This document shows, piece after piece, positions 46,773 to 58,066 of a stretch of DNA of 64,000 nucleotides. Numbering within the stretch: the stretch's first letter is position 1; each line of letters starts with the position of its first letter. Under the pieces are notes generated by a model. The model was not told the DNA's origin. It did no database searches and was given only the letters and a program-made list of their open reading frames with translations. This DNA is from Micromonospora sp. M71_S20 (GTDB lineage: Bacteria; Actinomycetota; Actinomycetes; Mycobacteriales; Micromonosporaceae), in contig NZ_RCCV01000001.1 in assembly GCF_003664255.1 (NCBI RefSeq), positions 744,001-808,000 of the forward strand. Direction: 5' to 3'. The position numbers and the translations under genes are program-made.

Positions 46773-47998
46773 CGTACACCGGCCACGCCCGCCAGCGCGG
46801 CGGCCAGCGGGACGGCCAGGTCGCCGGCGGCGGGCGGGGCCACCGCGTCCAGGCCCAGCCAACCCGCGAGGCGGTGCAGCTCGGCGGCGAGCGCCAGCGC
46901 GGTCTCGCCCCGGTCGACGCCCGGCTCGGCCCAGGCGGCCGGCACCAGCAGCACGCGGGCCTTCCGGTCGGCCTTCAGGTCGACCCGGGCGGTGAACCGC
47001 TCCCCCTGCAGGAACGGCAGCACGTAGTAGCCGTGCACCCGCTGCGGCGCCGGCACGTAGATCTCGATGCGGTAGCTGAAGTCGAAGAGCCGCTCGGCGC
47101 GGGCCCGCTCCCAGACCACCGGGTCGAACGGGCTGACCAGGGTGTTGCCGCGCACCCAGCGGGGCAGCCGCGCACCGGCGTGCAGCCAGGCGGGCCGCCG
47201 CCAGCCCTGCACGGCGACCGGCAGCAGCTCGCCCGCCTCGACCAGTTCGGCGATGGCCTGCCGGGCCCCGGCCACCGGCAGCCGGAAGTAGTCGCGCAGC
47301 TCCGGCTCGGCGGCCACCCCGAGCGACCGCGCGGCGATGCCCACCAGCGTGCGGTGGGCATCGGCGTCGGTCGGCGTCGGTGCGTCGAGCACGGCGGCCG
47401 GCAGCACCCGCTCCGGCAGGTCGTAGCGACGGGCGAACGACGTCGTGCGGTCGGCGGCCGTCACCTCCCCCGCCCAGAACAGGAACTCCAGCGCCCGCTT
47501 GACCGCCGACCAGTTCCAGCCCCAGTTGCCCGTCTCCCGGGGCGCGTCGTGCTCGATCTCGGCGGCCGTGAGCGGCCCCCGGGCGGCCACCTCGTCGCGG
47601 ACCCAGGCCACCAGGCCGGGCTGCTCCTGGGCGATGCGCCGCATCCCGCCCCAGGCCTCCGAGCGGGCGCGGGCCATCCGCCAGCGCAACACCGGGTGCA
47701 GCCCGACGGGCACCAGCGACGCCTCGTGCCCCCAGTATTCGAACAGCTCCCGGGGGCGGCGGTAGGCGGCGGCGTCGAGCAGCGAGGTCGGGTAGGGCCC
47801 GAGGCGGCTGTAGAGCGGCAGGTAGTGCGCCCGTTGCAGCACGTTGACCGAGTCCATCTGGATCAGCCCGACCCGGTCGAGCACCCGGCGCAGGTGCCGG
47901 CGGGTGGGCGCGCCGGTGGGCGCGGGGTCGGCGAAGCCCTGGGCGGCGAGCGCCACCCGGCGTGCCTGGGCGAGCGAGAGCGATTCCGGTGCGGCCAT
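46769..47998 (-). CDS. AlkX/YcaQ-type HTH_42 DNA glycosylase
   Basis: A 409-residue winged-helix protein of the HTH_42/DUF1006 family, which includes Streptomyces AlkZ and E. coli YcaQ (AlkX), glycosylases that unhook DNA interstrand crosslinks. The catalytic segment reads Q47-M-D49 in GLIQMDSVNVLQRAHYLPLY. AlkZ proteins have QxQ and AlkX proteins QxD, so this belongs with AlkX. SPFDPVVWERARAERLFDF and YVLPFLQGERFTARVDLK are further conserved blocks. A TAGGGT box lies 8 nt before ATG 47998. Role in crosslink repair is inferred from the family. Confidence 0.88.
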   Translation of the reverse strand: MAAPESLSLAQARRVALAAQGFADPAPTGAPTRRHLRRVLDRVGLIQMDSVNVLQRAHYLPLYSRLGPYPTSLLDAAAYRRPRELFEYWGHEASLVPVGLHPVLRWRMARARSEAWGGMRRIAQEQPGLVAWVRDEVAARGPLTAAEIEHDAPRETGNWGWNWSAVKRALEFLFWAGEVTAADRTTSFARRYDLPERVLPAAVLDAPTPTDADAHRTLVGIAARSLGVAAEPELRDYFRLPVAGARQAIAELVEAGELLPVAVQGWRRPAWLHAGARLPRWVRGNTLVSPFDPVVWERARAERLFDFSYRIEIYVPAPQRVHGYYVLPFLQGERFTARVDLKADRKARVLLVPAAWAEPGVDRGETALALAAELHRLAGWLGLDAVAPPAAGDLAVPLAAALAGVAGVR

Positions 47999-48006
47999 CG
48001 TCGGGC

Positions 48007-48012
48007 ACCCTA
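48007..48012 (-). promoter_or_regulatory. -10 box for near-leaderless AlkX-like gene
   Basis: TAGGGT on the minus strand, 8 nt before ATG 47998. Confidence 0.5.
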
Positions 48013-48064
48013 ATCCACCGGTACGACACCGGTGCGGACACTGGACCGATCACCCGCCGGGGCA

Positions 48065-48070
48065 TAGAAC
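48065..48070 (+). promoter_or_regulatory. -10 box for leaderless GNAT gene at 48077
   Basis: TAGAAC on the plus strand, 6 nt before ATG 48077; the final T of the consensus is missing. It is divergent from the AlkX-like promoter 53 bp away. Confidence 0.4.
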
Positions 48071-48076
48071 GGACGC

Positions 48077-48628
48077 ATGCTCACGATCCGCCGCGAGGAG
48101 CCCGACGACGCCGAGGCGGTCGCCCGGGTGCACATCCACGGCTGGCAGGCCGGCTACGCCGGGATCATGCCCGAGGAGGTGCTGCGGCGGCTCAACGTCA
48201 CGGCCTGGGCGCAGCGCCGCCGGGACCTCGGCACCGCCGACCCGGAGCACCCGTTCACCACCCTGCTCGCCGAGGTCGAAGGGACGCTGGCCGGGTTCAC
48301 CACGTTCGGCCCGTACCGCAACAACCAGGACCGTGGCGACCTCGACGCCGCGCACGGCGAGGTCGTGGCGATGTACGTCGAGCCGACCCGCTGGGGCGAC
48401 GGCACGGCGCGGGCGCTGCTGGCCGCGGCGCGGGACGGACTGGTCGCCCGGGGCTGGTCGGACTACCGGCTCTGGGTCCTGGAGGCCAACCACCGGGCCC
48501 GCCGGTTCTACGAGCGGGCCGGGCTGTCACCGGACGGTGAGCGGTCGACCTATCCGGTGCCGCTGGCCGGCGGGCGCCCGCCGGTCGGGCTGGTCGAGCT
48601 GCGGTACGCCGGGCGCCTCGGCGGCTGA
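48077..48628 (+). CDS. GNAT-family N-acetyltransferase
   Basis: A 183-residue acetyltransferase. TIRREEPDDAEAVARVHIHG begins the fold, VVAMYVEPTRWGDGTARALL holds the acetyl-CoA-binding loop (the usual RxxGxG/A is RWGDGTA), and LWVLEANHRARRFYERAGLS is the C-terminal core. The substrate is unknown. The last 102 bp overlap the 3' end of the minus-strand GT87 gene. Probably transcribed alone from a leaderless promoter. Confidence 0.88.
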   Translation: MLTIRREEPDDAEAVARVHIHGWQAGYAGIMPEEVLRRLNVTAWAQRRRDLGTADPEHPFTTLLAEVEGTLAGFTTFGPYRNNQDRGDLDAAHGEVVAMYVEPTRWGDGTARALLAAARDGLVARGWSDYRLWVLEANHRARRFYERAGLSPDGERSTYPVPLAGGRPPVGLVELRYAGRLGG

Positions 48629-49837
48629 CCCGGCCGGCGCCGCCCGACGGCGGTTGCTCCGGCCCGGGTCGCCCCAGCGGCGGATGGGCAGGAACGCCAA
48701 CAGCGCCAGGCTGATCCAGACGTAGGTGTTGCTGCCGAGGAAGCCGTCGAGCCCGGTGAAGTCCTTCTCCCAGGCCCAGACGATGCGGCTGATCAGGAAG
48801 CCGTAGCCGACGATCGCGGCGCCCAGCAGGACGCGGCGTCGACGGCTGCCGGCGGGCGCGGCCATCCCGTTGTCGACCAGCAGGATCAGCGCGGGCAGCA
48901 GCCAGACCAGGTGGTGCACCCAGGTGACCGGGCTGACCAGGCACATCACCGCGCCCGTCAGCGCCAGGCCGGTCGCCTCGTCGCCGGCGGCCACGGCGGC
49001 GCGGGAGCGCCAGGCCCACAGCGCCAGCGTGGCGAGCACCAGCGCCAGCCAGGCCAGGGTGCTCGGGTGTTCCGGGTTCAGCCGGGCGACCACGCCGCGC
49101 AGCGACTGGTTGGAGACGAACGCCAGCTCACCGACCCGGCCGGTGTTCCACAGCGCCTCCGTCCAGAACTCCCGCGAGGCGTCGGGGAAGAGCGCGGCGG
49201 CCAGCAGCGTCGTGCCGGCCGCGGCGGCCATCGAGGTGACCGCGGCCCGCCAGCGGCGGGTCACCAGCAGGTAGACGATGAAGATGCCCGGGGTCAGCTT
49301 GATCGCGGTGGCCAGGCCGATGCCCACGCCGGCCCAGCGGTTGCCGGCCGGCAGCAGCCGGAGCAGGTCGATCGCGACCAGGAAGAGCAGCAGCATGTTG
49401 ACCTGGCCGAAGTTGACCGTCTCGCGCATCGGCTCGTACGCGGCGGCCAGGCAGAGCGCCACGGCGAGGGCGAACCAGCGGGTCCAGCCGGAGCGGCGGG
49501 AGACCGGGTCGATCAGCCACCAGAACAGCACGGCGGTGACCACCACGCTGGCGGCCACGCTGACCGCGATCGCCGCCCACCACGGCAGGTACGCCATCGG
49601 CAGCATGACCAGGGCGGCGAAGGGCGGGTACGTGAAGCCGTACTGGGTGCCGGGCTTGAGGAAGTCGTAGATCTCCCCGCCGTCGTGCACCCACCAGGTC
49701 AGCGCGCCGTAGTAGACCTTCAGGTCGAAGAAGCCGTGCCGGACGGCCGCGACGGACAGGAAGGCGGTCACCGCGACGGCGAGCGCGACGACGCCGACGA
49801 CCTGCTGGATCGTCCGTCGGGGACCCTGCGCCACCAT
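48527..49837 (-). CDS. GT87-family (DUF2029) polyprenol-phosphate mannosyltransferase-like protein
   Basis: A ~436-residue integral membrane protein with about ten helices. The first loop has FFDLKVYYGALTWWVHDGGE followed by YGFTYPPFAALVMLP, matching GT-C glycosyltransferases of family 87 (alpha-1,2-mannosyltransferases of lipoglycan synthesis); the loop Asp of FFDLKVYY is the expected catalytic acidic residue. GQVNMLLLFLVAIDLL and IKLTPGIFIVYLL are other family features. ATG 49837 follows GGGAGG closely; extension to 49924 lacks support. The last ~34 residues are Arg/Pro/Ala-rich and are encoded antisense to the GNAT gene. Confidence 0.87.
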   Translation of the reverse strand: MVAQGPRRTIQQVVGVVALAVAVTAFLSVAAVRHGFFDLKVYYGALTWWVHDGGEIYDFLKPGTQYGFTYPPFAALVMLPMAYLPWWAAIAVSVAASVVVTAVLFWWLIDPVSRRSGWTRWFALAVALCLAAAYEPMRETVNFGQVNMLLLFLVAIDLLRLLPAGNRWAGVGIGLATAIKLTPGIFIVYLLVTRRWRAAVTSMAAAAGTTLLAAALFPDASREFWTEALWNTGRVGELAFVSNQSLRGVVARLNPEHPSTLAWLALVLATLALWAWRSRAAVAAGDEATGLALTGAVMCLVSPVTWVHHLVWLLPALILLVDNGMAAPAGSRRRRVLLGAAIVGYGFLISRIVWAWEKDFTGLDGFLGSNTYVWISLALLAFLPIRRWGDPGRSNRRRAAPAGSAAEAPGVPQLDQPDRRAPAGQRHRIGRPLTVR

Positions 49838-49855
49838 CGCCTCCCTCGCCCTGCG

Positions 49856-49861
49856 TAGGCT
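49856..49861 (+). promoter_or_regulatory. -10 box for near-leaderless GNAT gene at 49870
   Basis: TAGGCT on the plus strand, 8 nt before ATG 49870, with no ribosome binding site between. Confidence 0.45.
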
Positions 49862-49869
49862 TCCGTCCC

Positions 49870-50520
49870 ATGGCTCTCGGGTACGTCCGCCCGGCGCGTC
49901 CGGAAGACGCCGGCGAGATCGCACGCATCCAACTCGCGACCTGGCGGGTCGCCTATCGCCGGATCCTGCCCCGGCACGTGCTCGACAACCTGGACGAGGC
50001 GTGGCTCGCCAGGCGGTGGAGCGCGGCCGTGCAGGAGCCGCCCTCCGGCGCCCACCGGGTGCTGGTCGCCGTCGAACAGGCCGAGCAATCCTATCTGGTG
50101 GGGTTCGCCGCCTCCGGTCCGGCCGACGCCGAGGCGCTCGCCCCGGGTGAGCCGGCGGAGGTCCTCGGGCCGGACGTCGCCGCGGTGACGGACCTGCTGG
50201 TGGAGCCGCGCTGGGGCCGGCGGGGGCACGGCAGCCGGCTGCTCGCCGCGACCGTCGACCTGTGGCGTGCCGACGGGTTCACCCGCGCCCTGGCCTGGGC
50301 CTTCGACGGCGACGCGGCGACCCGGAAGTTCCTCACCAGCACCGGCTGGGAACCCGACGGCGCGGCCCGCGCGCTGGACGTGGAGGACATGCTCGTCCCG
50401 CAGGTGCGCCTGCACGTGGCGGTGCCCGCGGACGCGGACCCGGCGGACGCGACGCCCGCCGAGGCGACGCTGCCGGACCTGACGCCGGGTGCGTCGCCGC
50501 CGGCGACGCCCGGGGACTGA
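49870..50520 (+). CDS. GNAT-family N-acetyltransferase with acidic Ala/Pro tail
   Basis: A 216-residue acetyltransferase. YVRPARPEDAGEIARIQLAT begins the fold, VTDLLVEPRWGRRGHGSRLL carries the acetyl-CoA loop with RRGHGS, and FLTSTGWEPDGAARALD ends the core at ~172. A ~40-residue tail of Ala/Asp/Pro with repeated ADxxxA units is low-complexity. Substrate unknown. It is divergent from the GT87 gene with a 32-bp gap. Confidence 0.87.
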   Translation: MALGYVRPARPEDAGEIARIQLATWRVAYRRILPRHVLDNLDEAWLARRWSAAVQEPPSGAHRVLVAVEQAEQSYLVGFAASGPADAEALAPGEPAEVLGPDVAAVTDLLVEPRWGRRGHGSRLLAATVDLWRADGFTRALAWAFDGDAATRKFLTSTGWEPDGAARALDVEDMLVPQVRLHVAVPADADPADATPAEATLPDLTPGASPPATPGD

Positions 50521-50655
50521 CCGTCCCTGGCGGCGCTCCCCGGCCCCAAGGGCGACCGGGCCGGGCGTTCCCGGGCCCGGAGGGCACCGACACCGACCCA
50601 CGGTCCCCGACCCGCCGGTGCCGGCGTTCCGCCGGACACTGTCGGGGGCGTCGCC

Positions 50656-50661
50656 TACGGT
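50656..50661 (+). promoter_or_regulatory. -10 box of the VOC gene
   Basis: TACGGT at 50656-50661, giving transcription from about 50668. The leader is ~41 nt and contains an ATG at 50668 in another frame, but the gene itself uses the GGGAGG ribosome binding site before ATG 50709. Confidence 0.4.
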
Positions 50662-50708
50662 GACCTCATGGTCGCGGTGGCGGCGTCCACGAGAGGGAGG
50701 CACCGGGC

Positions 50709-51089
50709 ATGTTCACGGACACGACGGCGTGGAGCAGTTTCTCGGTCGACGACCCCGGCCGGGCCGAGCGGTTCTACGCCGACACGCTCGGCCTGCGGGT
50801 CTCGCGGGACGACGCCATGGGCGGCCTGCTGACGCTGCACCTCGCCGGGGGCCGGGACGTGATGGTCTACACAAAGGCGGACCACGCCCCCGCGGGCTAC
50901 ACGGTGCTCAACTTCCCCGTCGACGACGTCGACCGGGCCGTCGACGAGCTGACCGCGCGCGGGGTGCGGTTCGCGCGCTACCCCGGGATGCCCCAGGACG
51001 ACAAGGGCGTCATGCGCGGCAACGGGCCGACCATCGCGTGGTTCACCGACCCGGCCGGCAACATCCTGTCGGTGATCGAGGAGGGCTGA
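50709..51089 (+). CDS. VOC (glyoxalase/bleomycin-resistance) family protein
   Basis: A 126-residue vicinal-oxygen-chelate protein with two beta-alpha-beta-beta-beta units. [20 protein letters not shown] starts module 1, and [20 protein letters not shown] and [15 protein letters not shown] form module 2; the Glu of the last segment is a usual metal ligand position. Family members include glyoxalases, dioxygenases and drug-binding proteins, so the role is unassigned. The ribosome binding site GGGAGG precedes ATG 50709. It converges on the next GNAT gene with a 5-bp gap. Confidence 0.9.
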   Translation: MFTDTTAWSSFSVDDPGRAERFYADTLGLRVSRDDAMGGLLTLHLAGGRDVMVYTKADHAPAGYTVLNFPVDDVDRAVDELTARGVRFARYPGMPQDDKGVMRGNGPTIAWFTDPAGNILSVIEEG

Positions 51090-51094
51090 CCCCG

Positions 51095-51589
51095 TCAGGG
51101 TCGGGGCGGGACCTGGGCGGGCGGAAGGAGTTCGACGACCAGTTCGTCGTCCTCCATCGCCCCGGTGGGCACGAAGCCGAGGCTCGTGTAGAGGCGGGCG
51201 GCCTGGACGTTGTCGGGGTGGTAGGAGAGCCGGACGGGGTGACCGCCGTCCTGACCGCCCAGCCACGCGGCCAGGGTGCGCACGGCCGCCCGCCCGACGC
51301 CCCGGTCCTGTTCCGCCGCGTCGACCACCATGCCGCCGATCCACCGGGACCCGTCGTCGTCGACGCCCCACATGACGTGCCCGGCGACGGTCTCGTCCGC
51401 GTACACGGCCAGCGAGGTCCACACGTCGGAGCGCATGGTCAGCAGCAGGTAGCGCGCGGCCAGCGCCGCCACCCACCCACGCTGGTCGTCGCGCGGGGCG
51501 ACGTCGGCCACCGCCCGCCAGTTGTCGTCGTCCACCGGGCGCAGGGTGACCCGGCGCCCGGCCCGGTCGGAGAGTCCAGAATCGATCAC
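51095..51589 (-). CDS. GNAT-family N-acetyltransferase
   Basis: A 164-residue single-domain acetyltransferase. VTLRPVDDDNWRAVADVAPR starts the fold; IGGMVVDAAEQDRGVGRAAV holds the acetyl-CoA motif QDRGVGRAA; LSYHPDNVQAARLYTSLGFV is the C-terminal core. It resembles spermidine-acetyltransferase-like GNATs, but the substrate cannot be named. A TAGGCT box lies exactly 6 nt before GTG 51589, giving a leaderless mRNA. Confidence 0.88.
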   Translation of the reverse strand: MIDSGLSDRAGRRVTLRPVDDDNWRAVADVAPRDDQRGWVAALAARYLLLTMRSDVWTSLAVYADETVAGHVMWGVDDDGSRWIGGMVVDAAEQDRGVGRAAVRTLAAWLGGQDGGHPVRLSYHPDNVQAARLYTSLGFVPTGAMEDDELVVELLPPAQVPPRP

Positions 51590-51595
51590 CCGGGC

Positions 51596-51601
51596 AGCCT
51601 A
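51596..51601 (-). promoter_or_regulatory. -10 box for leaderless GNAT gene at 51589
   Basis: TAGGCT on the minus strand, 6 nt before GTG 51589. Confidence 0.5.
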
Positions 51602-51637
51602 GGGGCCGCCCGGGTGCCGCCGCGACGGGTTTGCCCG

Positions 51638-53969
<2,332 letters not shown>

Positions 53970-54018
53970 GTGTTGCTCCCAGATCGACGAGGGGTGGGTG
54001 ATGCGATGGTGCGGTGCG

Positions 54019-56403
54019 TCAGCTGCGCCGGGTGCGGCGGCGCGGACGCTCGCCGCCCTCGCCACCCTCGCCGCCGCCCTCGCCGCGCTCGCCGCCGCCC
54101 GGGCCACGACCGCCCCGGTCGCCGCCGCGCTCACGGTCGCCCCGGTCGCGCGGAGCCCGGTCGTCCCGGTCCCGGCCGGCCGGACGCTCGCCACCGGCGG
54201 CCTCGCCGGCGGCCGGCGCCTCGGCGCCCTCCGGGCGGACCTTGTCCAGGTAGATCTTGCCGCGGGCGTCGATGTCCGCGATCTCGACCTCGACCCGGTC
54301 GCCGACGTTGAGGAAGTCCTCGACCCGCTCGACCCGCTTGCCGTCGCCCACCTTGGAGATGTGCAGCAGGCCGTCCCGGCCCGGCAGCAGCGAGATGAAC
54401 GCGCCGAACGCGGCGGTCTTGACCACCGTGCCGAGGAACCGCTCCCCGGCCTTCGGCAACGTCGGGTTGGCGATCCCGTTGATCCGGTCCACCGCCGCCT
54501 GGGCCGACGGGCCGTTGGTGGCGCCGACGTAGATCGTGCCGTCGTCCTCGATGGAGATCTCGGCGCCGGTCTCGTCCTGGATCGCGTTGATGGTCTGCCC
54601 CTTCGGGCCGATCACCATGCCGATCTTGTCGACCGGGATCTTGACGGTGGTGACGCGCGGGGCGTACTCCGACATCTCGGCCGGGCCCTCGATCGCCGCC
54701 TGCATCACGCCGAGGATGGTCTGCCGGGCCTCGTACGCCTGCTGCAGCGCGGCGGCCAGCACGTCCGACGGGATGCCGTTGAGCTTGGTGTCGAGCTGGA
54801 GCGCGGTCACGAACTCCGGCGTGCCGGCGACCTTGAAGTCCATGTCACCGAACGCGTCCTCGGCGCCGAGGATGTCGGTCAGCGTCACGTACTGGGTCTT
54901 GCCGTCCACCTCGTCCGAGATGAGCCCCATGGCGATGCCGGCCACCGGCGCCTTCAGCGGCACACCGGCGGAGAGCAGGCCCAGCGTCGAGGCGCAGACC
55001 GAGCCCATCGAGGTGGAGCCGTTGGAGCCGAGCGCCTCGGAGACCTGCCGGATGGCGTACGGGAACTCCTCGCGCGACGGCAGCACCGGGATCAGCGCCC
55101 GCTCGGCGAGCGCCCCGTGGCCGATCTCGCGCCGCTTCGGCGAGCCGACCCGGCCGGTCTCACCGGTCGAGTACGGCGGGAAGTTGTAGTTGTGCATGTA
55201 GCGCTTGCGGTTCTCCGGGGACAGCGTGTCCACCATCTGCTCCATGCGCAGCATGTTCAGCGTGGTGACGCCCAGGATCTGGGTCTCGCCACGCTCGAAC
55301 AGCGCCGAGCCGTGCACCCGGGGCAGCACGCCGACCTCGGCGGTCAGCGGGCGGATGTCGCGCGGGCCGCGGCCGTCGATACGGACCTGCTCGCGCAGCA
55401 CCCGGTTGCGCACCTCGGACTTGGTGAGCGACCGGAAGGCGGCGCTGAGCTCCTTCTCCCGGCCCTCGAAGCGACCGCCGAGCTCCTCGGCGACCTTGGC
55501 CTTGATCCGGTCGAGGGCCTCCTCGCGGTCGGCCTTGCCGGCGATCTGGAGAGCCTCGGCGACCTCGGCGCGGGCCACGCCGGCCACCGCCTCGTAGACG
55601 TCGTCCTGGTAGTCCAGGAACACCGGGAACTCGGCGACGGGCTTGGCGGCCACCTCGGCCAGCTCGGCCTGCGCGCGGCACAGCTCGCGGATCGCCGGCT
55701 TCGCGGCCTCCAGGCCGCTGGCCACGATCTCCTCGGTCGGGGCGGTCGCGCCGCCCGCGATCAGGGTCACGGCGTTCGGCGTCGCCTCGGCCTCGACCAT
55801 CATGATCGCGACGTCGCCGTCCGGCAGCGAGCGGCCGGCCACGACCATGTCGAAGGTGGCCCGGGCCAGCTCCTCCAGGGTCGGGAAGGCGACCCACTGG
55901 CCGTCGATGTGCGCGACCCGGGTCGCCCCGATCGGGCCGGAGAACGGCAGGCCGGAGAGCTTGGTCGACATCGAGGCGGCGTTGATCGCCACGACGTCGT
56001 AGGGGTGCTGCGGGTCGAGCGCGAGGATGGTCTCGACGACCTGGACCTCGTTGCGCAGGCCCTTGACGAACGACGGGCGCAGCGGCCGGTCGATCAGCCG
56101 GCAGGTGAGGATCGCGTCCTCGCTGGGGCGGCCCTCGCGGCGGAAGAACGAGCCGGGGATGCGGCCCGCGGCGTACATCCGCTCCTCGACGTCGACGGTC
56201 AGCGGGAAGAAGTCGAACTGCTCCTTCGGCTGCTTGCCGGCGGTGGTGGCGGAGAGGACGACCGTCTCGCCGAGCTGGGCGACGACGGACCCGGCGGCCT
56301 GACGGGCCAGCCGGCCGGTGGAGAAGGTGATCTCACGGGTGCCGAAGGACCCGTTGTCGATCACGGCGGTGCGGGATTCGGTGCCGAGGTTGGTCTCGGT
56401 CAT
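54019..56403 (-). CDS. pnp: polyribonucleotide nucleotidyltransferase (PNPase)
   Basis: A 794-residue 3'-5' phosphorolytic exoribonuclease; actinobacterial forms are known as GPSI. Two RNase PH cores (~15-220 and ~340-560), an alpha-helical middle domain, a KH domain ([20 protein letters not shown]) and an S1 domain ([20 protein letters not shown]) are all present. The C-terminal ~75 residues are extremely Arg/Gly/Asp/Glu-rich, with [16 protein letters not shown], an RGG-like disordered RNA-binding tail. It sits downstream of rpsO and upstream of the M16 peptidase. Confidence 0.97.
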   Translation of the reverse strand: MTETNLGTESRTAVIDNGSFGTREITFSTGRLARQAAGSVVAQLGETVVLSATTAGKQPKEQFDFFPLTVDVEERMYAAGRIPGSFFRREGRPSEDAILTCRLIDRPLRPSFVKGLRNEVQVVETILALDPQHPYDVVAINAASMSTKLSGLPFSGPIGATRVAHIDGQWVAFPTLEELARATFDMVVAGRSLPDGDVAIMMVEAEATPNAVTLIAGGATAPTEEIVASGLEAAKPAIRELCRAQAELAEVAAKPVAEFPVFLDYQDDVYEAVAGVARAEVAEALQIAGKADREEALDRIKAKVAEELGGRFEGREKELSAAFRSLTKSEVRNRVLREQVRIDGRGPRDIRPLTAEVGVLPRVHGSALFERGETQILGVTTLNMLRMEQMVDTLSPENRKRYMHNYNFPPYSTGETGRVGSPKRREIGHGALAERALIPVLPSREEFPYAIRQVSEALGSNGSTSMGSVCASTLGLLSAGVPLKAPVAGIAMGLISDEVDGKTQYVTLTDILGAEDAFGDMDFKVAGTPEFVTALQLDTKLNGIPSDVLAAALQQAYEARQTILGVMQAAIEGPAEMSEYAPRVTTVKIPVDKIGMVIGPKGQTINAIQDETGAEISIEDDGTIYVGATNGPSAQAAVDRINGIANPTLPKAGERFLGTVVKTAAFGAFISLLPGRDGLLHISKVGDGKRVERVEDFLNVGDRVEVEIADIDARGKIYLDKVRPEGAEAPAAGEAAGGERPAGRDRDDRAPRDRGDRERGGDRGGRGPGGGERGEGGGEGGEGGERPRRRTRRS

Positions 56404-56465
56404 GGTGCTGTCGTGCTCCTTCGCATCAGGGGCCCACGACGCGGGGAGCTGCTCAGACGGCCGGT

Positions 56466-56477
56466 CTTCGATCGAAG
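56466..56477. promoter_or_regulatory. 12-bp perfect palindrome in the pnp leader
   Basis: CTTCGATCGAAG is a perfect palindrome in the 227-bp rpsO-pnp gap, 63 bp before the pnp start. As RNA it gives a short hairpin. pnp leaders in other bacteria carry RNase-processed stem-loops used for autocontrol, so this gap may do the same. Confidence 0.4.
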
Positions 56478-56594
56478 CGCCCGGGTGGCCGGCGCAATGC
56501 CGGGGTGCCCGGGGGCCACTACCGGAGACCGGTACGCTGACCGGCTCCCGTTCTCGGGTGGTCGCGCGGCCCGGTTTTCGTGTGGTGGCGAAGC

Positions 56595-56624
56595 GGGGGA
56601 GCGGCCCGGTCGGGCCACTCCCCC
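56595..56624 (-). terminator. hairpin after rpsO (terminator or pnp attenuator)
   Basis: GGGGGAG (56595-56601) pairs with CTCCCCC (56618-56624), and the inner CGGCCCG/CGGGCC extends the stem. It begins 7 bp after the rpsO stop in the direction of pnp. Confidence 0.75.
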
Positions 56625-56630
56625 GTCACG

Positions 56631-56900
56631 TCACCGGCGCAGACCGAGCCGCTCGATGAGCGACCGGTAGCGGTTGATGTCCTTCTTCTGGACGTAGTTG
56701 AGCAGCCGACGGCGGCGGCCGACCAGCAGCAGCAGCCCACGGCGGCTGTGGTGGTCGTGCTTGTGCACCTTCAGGTGCTCCGTCAGTTCGGCGATCCGCT
56801 TGGTGAGGACCGCGACCTGCACCTCCGGCGAACCGGTGTCGCCGTCGGCGGTCGCGTACTCCGCGCGGATCTTGGCCTTGGCTTCCTGGTCGAGCGCCAT
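56631..56900 (-). CDS. rpsO: 30S ribosomal protein S15
   Basis: An 89-residue full-length S15, which binds 16S rRNA and helps assemble the platform. [37 protein letters not shown] and [12 protein letters not shown] are diagnostic. The rpsO-pnp order is conserved in many bacteria. A ribosome binding site AGGGAG precedes ATG 56900. The ~180-bp gap to ribF holds the promoter region; no -10 could be chosen firmly. Confidence 0.98.
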   Translation of the reverse strand: MALDQEAKAKIRAEYATADGDTGSPEVQVAVLTKRIAELTEHLKVHKHDHHSRRGLLLLVGRRRRLLNYVQKKDINRYRSLIERLGLRR

Positions 56901-57081
56901 GTTCTCCCTGTTTCGTGGGTTGTTCGATGATGTCCGTCGGATCGGTCAGTGGACCGGAAACGGACCGGTACCTCGCACCCGCGGCGTCGTGCAGGCACGC
57001 GAGGCCCCACGTCGGTCAGCCGACGTCCCCGCCAGACTACCAGCCCTGCCGGACGGCGGCCTGTCAAGGGCCGCGACGCGG

Positions 57082-58011
57082 TCAGCCGAGCACGCGCCGG
57101 GTCCGCTCGACGTCCTGGTTCATCTGGGCGATCAACGGCTCGATCGCGTCGTAGCGGATCTGCCCGCGCAGGTGCGCCACGAAGTCCAGCGCCAGCCGCT
57201 CGCCGTAGAGGTCGCCGGTGAAGTCGAGCACGTACGCCTCCACCCGCCGCTCCCGGCCGGAGAAGGTCGGGTTGGTGCCGACCGACACCGCCGCCGCCAG
57301 GGGCTCGGCGTGGCCCCGGCGCACCAGCCGGGCGGCGTAGACGCCGTCGGCGGGCACCGCCGCGTACCGGTGGCAGAGCAGGTTGGCGGTGGGGAAGCCC
57401 AGCTCGCGGCCGCGCTGGTCGCCGCGGACCACCACGCCCTCCACGCGGTGCGGGCGGCCGAGCGCGGCGGCCGCCGCCGTCACGTCCCCCGCGTCGACGC
57501 AGGAGCGGATGTACGTGGAGGAGTAGACCGTCCCCGCCTCGGCGACCAGCGGGGCGCCCTCGACGGCGAAGCCGAAGGTGCGGCCGAGCCGCTCCAGCAG
57601 CGCCACGTCACCGGCGGCCCGGTGCCCGAAGCGGAAGTTGTCCCCCACCACGACCAGCGCGGCGTGCAGGTGCTCGACCAGGATGTCGTGCACGAACGCC
57701 TCGGCGGGCAGCCGGGAGAACTCCGGGGTGAACGGCACCACGCAGAGCACGTCCACGCCGAGCGCCTCGATCAGCTCGGCCTTGCGGGCGGTCTCGGTGA
57801 GCACCGCCGGGTGCGAGCCGGGGCGCACCACCTCGGCCGGGTGCGGGTCGAAGGTCACCACCACCGACTGCACGCCCAGCTCGCGAGCCCGGGACACGGT
57901 GTGCCCAATGGTCGCCTGGTGTCCCTTGTGCACGCCGTCGAAGACGCCGATGGTGACGACCGACCGCCCCCAGCCACCTGGCGCCGCGTCGTACCCCCGC
58001 CACCGCTGCAT
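57082..58011 (-). CDS. ribF: bifunctional riboflavin kinase / FMN adenylyltransferase
   Basis: A 309-residue enzyme making FMN and FAD from riboflavin. The N-terminal adenylyltransferase part has GVFDGVHKGHQ with the nucleotidyltransferase HxGH (28-31). The C-terminal flavokinase part has GFPTANLLCHRYAAVPADGV, with the PTAN motif, and RRVEAYVLDFTGDLYGE. Length is normal. ATG 58011 follows GGGGAGGAG. It lies 55 bp downstream of truB, as in most actinobacteria. Confidence 0.96.
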   Translation of the reverse strand: MQRWRGYDAAPGGWGRSVVTIGVFDGVHKGHQATIGHTVSRARELGVQSVVVTFDPHPAEVVRPGSHPAVLTETARKAELIEALGVDVLCVVPFTPEFSRLPAEAFVHDILVEHLHAALVVVGDNFRFGHRAAGDVALLERLGRTFGFAVEGAPLVAEAGTVYSSTYIRSCVDAGDVTAAAAALGRPHRVEGVVVRGDQRGRELGFPTANLLCHRYAAVPADGVYAARLVRRGHAEPLAAAVSVGTNPTFSGRERRVEAYVLDFTGDLYGERLALDFVAHLRGQIRYDAIEPLIAQMNQDVERTRRVLG

Positions 58012-58066
58012 GCCGCTCCTCCCCTGCCTTTCCGGCGGCCCGCACCGGCCGCCGCCCTTCGCCCCG

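Noticed and set aside
50668..50710. ATG directly after the -10 box of the VOC gene as a leaderless start
   Set aside because: That ATG is in a different frame from the VOC protein and its product has no family features. The GGGAGG-preceded ATG 50709 gives the complete domain.
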